A stretch of 64,000 nucleotides of DNA from Chromobotia macracanthus (lineage: Eukaryota > Chordata > Actinopteri > Cypriniformes > Botiidae). The stretch spans positions 186,001 to 250,000 of the forward strand of contig JAZGTH010000041.1 in the NCBI GenBank assembly GCA_036877525.1, read 5' to 3'. Below the pieces are notes generated by a model that worked only from the letters and a program-made list of their open reading frames with translations, was not told the DNA's origin and made no database searches. The position numbers were made by a program, and so were the translations under genes. Below, one piece after another: positions 58,859 through 64,000 of the stretch; the first letter of the stretch is position 1, and each line of letters starts with the position of its first letter.

Positions 58859-61800
58859 ATGGAGCAGATTGATTTAGATTTTGAGGATTTCTCCTCAGAG
58901 ACTCTTCTGGATACTGCCTTTAGAGAAATACAAAGTCAAGATCCTGTTTTCATTATCGCCATATGTGTGGCTCTGGCTGTCCTGATTCTTACGTATGGTA
59001 AGAAGCGTCACGTTTATTCTGTAGACACATCAAAACACCTCGACGTCATTATTATTATTGATACTGTTATTATCATTGCTGTTATTATCGACAGCTCCTC
59101 TAAAGGAAACTCTTATCCTATTAACGTGATCTAGTATGTTTCAGTAGCAGATGGTGTATCAGTGTCTGCGTGTGTGAACTTGGGGGAACGCAGAGTTAAC
59201 TTACCGTCAGCTAAACCCCGAATTCTCGGTTAATTAACCCAGTCCTTGCTTTCTCGGGTTATGGTGGTTTCAGAACACAGTTTAAGAGTTAGTTCAATTA
59301 ACCTCCTGGAAGTAACCCATAATACACGCGCGTTCATGGTGAGAACATAAAGACATTCTCAATAGATCGCAGAGTTCATGAGTCAACATAGAAACGGCGT
59401 GAAAGTTTTTGACTGCGAACAAACAAAAATCGGTGCTTTAACGCAAAAAGTTAAACGTTTGTGCATCTGTTTGGGAGTGCGAGAATACAGATAAAACAGT
59501 GCGTGCTTTTATACGTTTATGAGACTATACTGCAATTATTCAAGTGTAACATTTAAATTACTTGTGTGGAGACGAAAGCTTTATCTGCACCGCACACATT
59601 TTACTTAATCCAGCTTTCCAGCTATTTGTAGTTTCTTATTGAAGCTATCCGTTCCACCTTAAAAGATGCGACGCTTCAGTGTTGCGGGCATCTTATTAGA
59701 GCTCAATTTAGGGGCCATGTCGTTCTCTTATTCGCGCTCTTGTGAAGGACTGTGTGGCTTGGCATATATAAACAATTTCATAAGTAAACAATAAAATACA
59801 CAATTTCAAAATGTAAATAACACAAAGACATTACATCTCAGCTGTACTTTTAGGATGAGTTGAAGATTTCACTAATAGGTTAACAGATAGTGTCTCTGTC
59901 TTAGTAATGAACCCATGAATGTTTAATGAAACATCAAATTTGTGGGTTCATAACTTAAGAATGGTGGGTATAAAGGTCTGGAAATTTGCACAGTGATGGG
60001 CACTGGTACTTGCTATTACTGTTACTGAAGACGTCAACCTGCCCTAAAGCACAGCTGAGATAAAGCATCTCAAAATGGGTCAACAATGCAATGTTTTATT
60101 GAACTGTATTATCACATATATCAAACTAATGGGTTCATAACTTCCAAACGTTGCAGTAAAAAGTTCTGGATATTTGCATGGTGATAGACAAGGACACTGG
60201 CTGGAACCCTAACCCTCCAATGAAACTTTCAACTCTCCTGAAAGCATAGCTGAGATACAGCACCACCAAATGGGCGATTTTGTCACAAAATTATTTGTCA
60301 TTAATACAATTAAATGTAGAAAACAGGGCATTGAAATGCTTGTGAAGAGGCTCAGACTTACAATGACATAACAGGACCAGACAGATAAGTACAACACATA
60401 AGACACACAGTTAAATATAAGGTTACAGATAAGGTGGAGGCATTGGGATATTAGTTTGACTATAAAGCGATATTAAAGTGAAGGTATATTAAAGGGCCCA
60501 TAAGTTAAAAATGGTGTAGTTTAATGCCATCATGTCTTTAAATGCACATGAAATTACCCAAGAGGTTACCCAATTACCCAAGCTATAACTAGCTTAATGA
60601 ACGGTACACAATGTTGTTGTGTCATTGTATCTCGTATAGTATTAACAGTTATCAGTATTAGAGCCAGAATCAGAATGAGCTTTATTTGCCATGTGTGGCA
60701 AAGTCAAATAAAAGACTTTCTTCCACATCAAAAAAGTATTTGTTACAGTGAAAATATTAATTGTTGGATTTTTTTGTACATTATGAATAAATGGTAGAGA
60801 GCATAACAGTCTGGAAAAGCATCTTGTGGATTCCATTCTGACCCAATGTGAATCAAATCTGTAAATAAACCAATTTAACATGCTTAATTTGTGCAGCCCA
60901 AAAGTATAATTGGAAATTGAGTAGTGAAACCCCACCCAATTCCATCAAAACTGAAAATTTAAGTCTGAGTTTCTTGTGATTCCAAATACTTTGAAACTGA
61001 AGAATTAATCCTCTTTGAAAAGTTTGTATTTAAATAACACGGTAGATTCTGGAATAGGAAGTTTAATCTTGGAAGGATGTTCATTTTTATAATATTGATC
61101 CTGCCAAAAAAAGAATTTGGAAGAATCGACCATCTGAATCGATCTGATAAATTCTTATTAATTTTCGTGATTACAGGGGGATAATTGGCTTTAAAGGTCT
61201 TCCAAATTAGGAGTAATGTTAATTCCCAAATGATTTTGGGAAAGTTATTTTGAGATGGCTTCAGAAGGAGCATGCATATACATAACTTGAAATTTGTCCA
61301 GATTAATTTTATACCCTGAAAGATTACTATATTTTTCAATTACTGTAAGAATTACATCAGTAGAGGTGTCAGTTTTAGATGCAATAAAACATGCTCTGCG
61401 TATAGAGATATACAATGTTCCTCTAGACCGATTTTAATACCATGTATGCTACTATTAGTTCTCATAGCAACAGCCAGTGGTTCAATAACCAGAGAAAATA
61501 AAGTCAAAAGAGGACAACCTTGACGACAGCCTCTGCTTACTGAAAATCTATTAGACAACATTCTATTAGTGTTAACCTGGGCTATAGGATTAGAGTATAG
61601 GTGTTTGACAATCTTGATGACCATCAAATCATTATCTTGATTTGGCAACCGTTTATGTTGTTTTTCCAGGCAAGAAATTTCAGCCTCTAATTCTTTCCTT
61701 CCAGCCTAAGTTTTTTTCTTAAAGCAGCATAAGCAATAAGGTGACCCCGCAACGTAGCCTTGGCTGTGTCCCATCCCCAGGAGAACCTGGCGAGTTCTGA

Positions 61801-63895
61801 TTGTCTTGCCAATACTGAATTATTTTCTGTCTAAAAAAGCAAAAACAAATATTACTTAAGAACGAAATATTGAATTTCCAATAATTAGACTTCTGAATAG
61901 GTATACTAATATCAATGACCAAATACCATGATATACCATGATCAGATAACAAAATGGGGCCAATTTGACAAGAACATGCATAGTATATACAATCAGAGGG
62001 TATGAAAAAATAATCTAGTCTTGAGTAAGATTTGTGGGGGTGAGAATAAAAAGTATAATCTCTCTTTAGGATGCAGCTCCCTCCAAATATCCTAGATCTT
62101 TACAAGTGTTACATAAAATATAACCAATAACTTTTATATCCACCACAAACACAAAATGTATTAAACATTACAATCCTCCGTGGCTTTTGGCTCCGTGGAT
62201 ATTACCTTAGAAAGTATCCTACATACTTGTCCAGTGGAATTATGAGAATGTTCCACCGAAAAGTGTCAAAGTGTATATTTCAGCCAAGAGTCAAATTTAG
62301 CTGTCCAAGGAGTCCAAAAAGGCCTTGACTGAGTCCGCTGAGTTGAACAGGCGAATTTTTCCATTATGCAGACATTTGAGCCTGTCTGGGTAGGCAAATC
62401 CATGATACAAACCACACAGTCCCAAACTGATGACGCTTCTGCAGCAGACCAGCTGACAAATCCAAGTAGAATCGAAGCTCCGAGCCATTATGAGTGATCG
62501 TCGTCTTTATGGCGGCTTTCAAAATTGCTTCTTTATCAGTGAACCTCAGAAACTGAACTAAAATGCTTCTCGGAGCTGAGTTCGGATTAGCAGATGCGAA
62601 GGTGGGAGATCTATGAGCACTCTCAATGTCCAGAACAGGGAAATCCACAGGTAGACCTAACCACTTTGGGATCATGTCTTGAAGATACAATGAAAGAGAG
62701 CAAGAGCCCTCAGTTTGTTCCGGTAGGCCCACAATCTTAAGATTCTTGCAGCGGCCTCTATTTTTAAGGTCATCTACTTTTGCCTGCAGTTGATCTACCA
62801 TTGTCTTCAAATTAGTCACCTGCCTTTCCGTAGCTGCCAAATCTTCGGCAGATGAGATCCTCCGTTCAGCATCTTCCAGGCACGATTCAGCGCCAGTAAC
62901 TCTTTCAGAGAGAGTGGTAAACGAATTCTGAAGGCAAGAAACGGAGTTGGCAATACCCCCAGATGACTAGTGATTCCATCAAGGCGTGATCCATTAGCCT
63001 TTATTTCTGTTAGAATCGGTGACATGTCCAGGTGCGTTTGTGTTAGCATTAGCCGAAGGCGCATGAAGAAAAGACTTCTCTGTATCCTTTTCTTTGGCCT
63101 TCTGCGAACGCATCGAAGCAAAAATAGGAAAATCCTTGTCAGAAAGACATAGTCTGTTCAACGAAGTCAAATGAGAATTAGGGGAAAAAGCATGATTTAT
63201 TAACAAAAGCGAGCAGAGCAAAGACTCACGCAGCCATTCGTGACATCACTTCTGGATCCATTCTGGATCACGTGACATCCCCGTACACTGCCAGTTGTAA
63301 GGTAACATATATGGAGTGTTTTTGCGGACAATTTTAAATAGGAATTGCAAATTGCATTGCAATTGTGTTTTCTATTTGTGAGTGTAAAAATTGTGACACA
63401 TTTCAAATGCAAATTGTTTGCATTTTCGTTTACAATTTCAAATTTCAAGTGAAAATGCCCATTTGATGCCCAAAATGAAAAGTCAATTTGCAATTATATT
63501 TCCCATGTGTTACAAATTATGACCCTGTCATTTAATTTGCAATAGCAATTCCCCGTTTGCTATTTAATGTTCTCTGCGTTGCGTACGGAGTTTGCCAAAA
63601 CTCGAAAGCAATCACAATTCTTTTGCATTTGTGTTTCCCATGCCTTCCCACATACAACCTTAAAATGGCTACTTATCCTGAAAGTTACCTCCGTTTTTGA
63701 AACCGAAAGCTGAGGTTATCCACTTACTCCTGAACTTACCCAGGTATGTCACATAACCTGGAATACCCCACTAAAGAGCGTTTTATTTTGTGCGTTTTAG
63801 TTTTCTTTGGGAATGTTTGGGGCTCCAGTAAGGTGAAGAATGTTGTTCTTCTGCTGGGACTGTGTGATTCTGGGAAAACTCTTCTGTTCTCTCGA
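58859..63895 (+). CDS. srprb: SRP receptor subunit beta, exons 1-2 (gene continues beyond window)
   Basis: SRPRB is the ER-membrane GTPase that anchors the SRP receptor alpha subunit for co-translational targeting. Exon 1 (58859-58997) starts MEQIDLDFEDF in good context (aacATGG) and encodes a short N-terminus plus a transmembrane helix at residues 29-46. Exon 2 (63801-63895) joins in frame (phase 1) and gives VVLLLGLCDSGKTLLFSR, with the P-loop GLCDSGKT at residues 66-73. Both splice sites are canonical (ATG|GTAAG, TTTTAG|TT, CGA|GTGAG). An in-frame Met 22 codons upstream (58793) is less likely because the family has a short N-terminus. The remaining G motifs lie past the right edge. Intron 1 (4.8 kb) carries an L1-type relic. 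Confidence 0.9.
59936..60300. repeat. Two diverged ~186-bp tandem units in srprb intron 1
   Basis: The block 'gggttcataactt' with following 'ctggaaatttgcacagtgat' recurs as 'gggttcataacttcc' with 'ctggatatttgcatggtgat', about 186 bp later. A further partial relative lies near 60493 (gggcccataagttaaaaatggtg). Confidence 0.55.
60950..63230 (-). mobile_element. L1/Tx1-type LINE relic
   Basis: ORF1 occupies about 63221-62290 with a coiled-coil part (QVTNLKTMVDQLQAKVDDL) and the RNA-binding domain (NLKIVGLPEQTEG, ESAHRSP, RSILVQFLRFTDKE). ORF2 survives as a 3' fragment at 61720-60959: NRFSVSRGCRQGCPL, then YAEH where YADD is expected (61391-61402), then FFGRINIIKMNILPRLNFLF. The endonuclease and most of the reverse transcriptase are missing, so the copy is dead. 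It lies antisense in srprb intron 1. Confidence 0.85.
63340..63600. repeat. TTGCAAT-rich interspersed repeat, copy 2
   Basis: Shares block order and long identical segments with 10077-10300. It ends about 200 bp before srprb exon 2. Non-coding. Confidence 0.6.
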
Positions 63896-64000
63896 GTGAG
63901 TTACTGTCATCATACAGACAGCTTTCATTTAAAAATCATAAAACAATCTACTTTCCTGCTGTTACAAAAACGTGATCTGCTTTGTTTTGGTTTTTTTTGC

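Noticed and set aside
58570..58860. Minus-strand 96-residue frame opposite the srprb start
   Set aside because: Overlaps the srprb 5' region and resembles no known protein; probably chance.

Overview
This is a repeat-rich vertebrate window, most likely from a ray-finned fish and probably a cyprinid-like species. The basis is three intron-rich vertebrate genes set in dense microsatellites and a mixed mobile-element load: Tc1/mariner, piggyBac, hAT-type MITEs, DIRS, Ty3/Gypsy, a gag-only LTR element, L2/CR1-type and L1/Tx1-type LINEs, and tRNA-derived SINEs. No bacterial, organellar or RNA genes were seen.

Gene layout. sh2b2 (APS adaptor) is on the minus strand. Its coding exons lie at 1067-7976, a probable untranslated first exon at about 12405, and the model is complete at 650 aa. 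Next, also on the minus strand, is a complete 23-exon gene at 14954-50029 encoding CASP, the Golgi coiled-coil tail-anchored product of the CUX1 locus (671 aa in this model). On the plus strand, srprb (signal recognition particle receptor beta) begins at 58859. Its first two coding exons are present and the gene runs off the right edge. The order CUX1/CASP then SH2B2, in the same orientation, is also the human arrangement.

The main observation is that this CUX1-type locus looks CASP-only. The 3.15 kb between exon 14 (last shared exon) and exon 15 (first CASP-specific exon) is where the CUT-repeat and homeodomain exons lie in mammals. Here it holds only repeats, and the flanking exons join in frame. 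Two CASP 5' splice sites (exons 7 and 12) sit at the edge of tandem arrays whose units repeat the splice-donor sequence. The acceptor of exon 15 lies beside a (GT)n tract of about 140 bp, and the sh2b2 intron 1 acceptor lies behind a (CT)n tract.

Between the divergent casp and srprb starts lies a 6.8 kb structure (about 50380-57150) with long inverted-repeat arms around a decayed, spliced HECT E3 ubiquitin-ligase-like gene. The region 23400-36760 is a nest of mobile elements inside one CASP intron. A Gypsy relic (43330-45560) and a hAT-type MITE (46634-47815) occupy two more CASP introns, and an L1-type relic (60950-63230) occupies srprb intron 1. All exon coordinates were derived by hand from reading frame, splice consensus and recalled human homologues; no alignment or transcript search was run.
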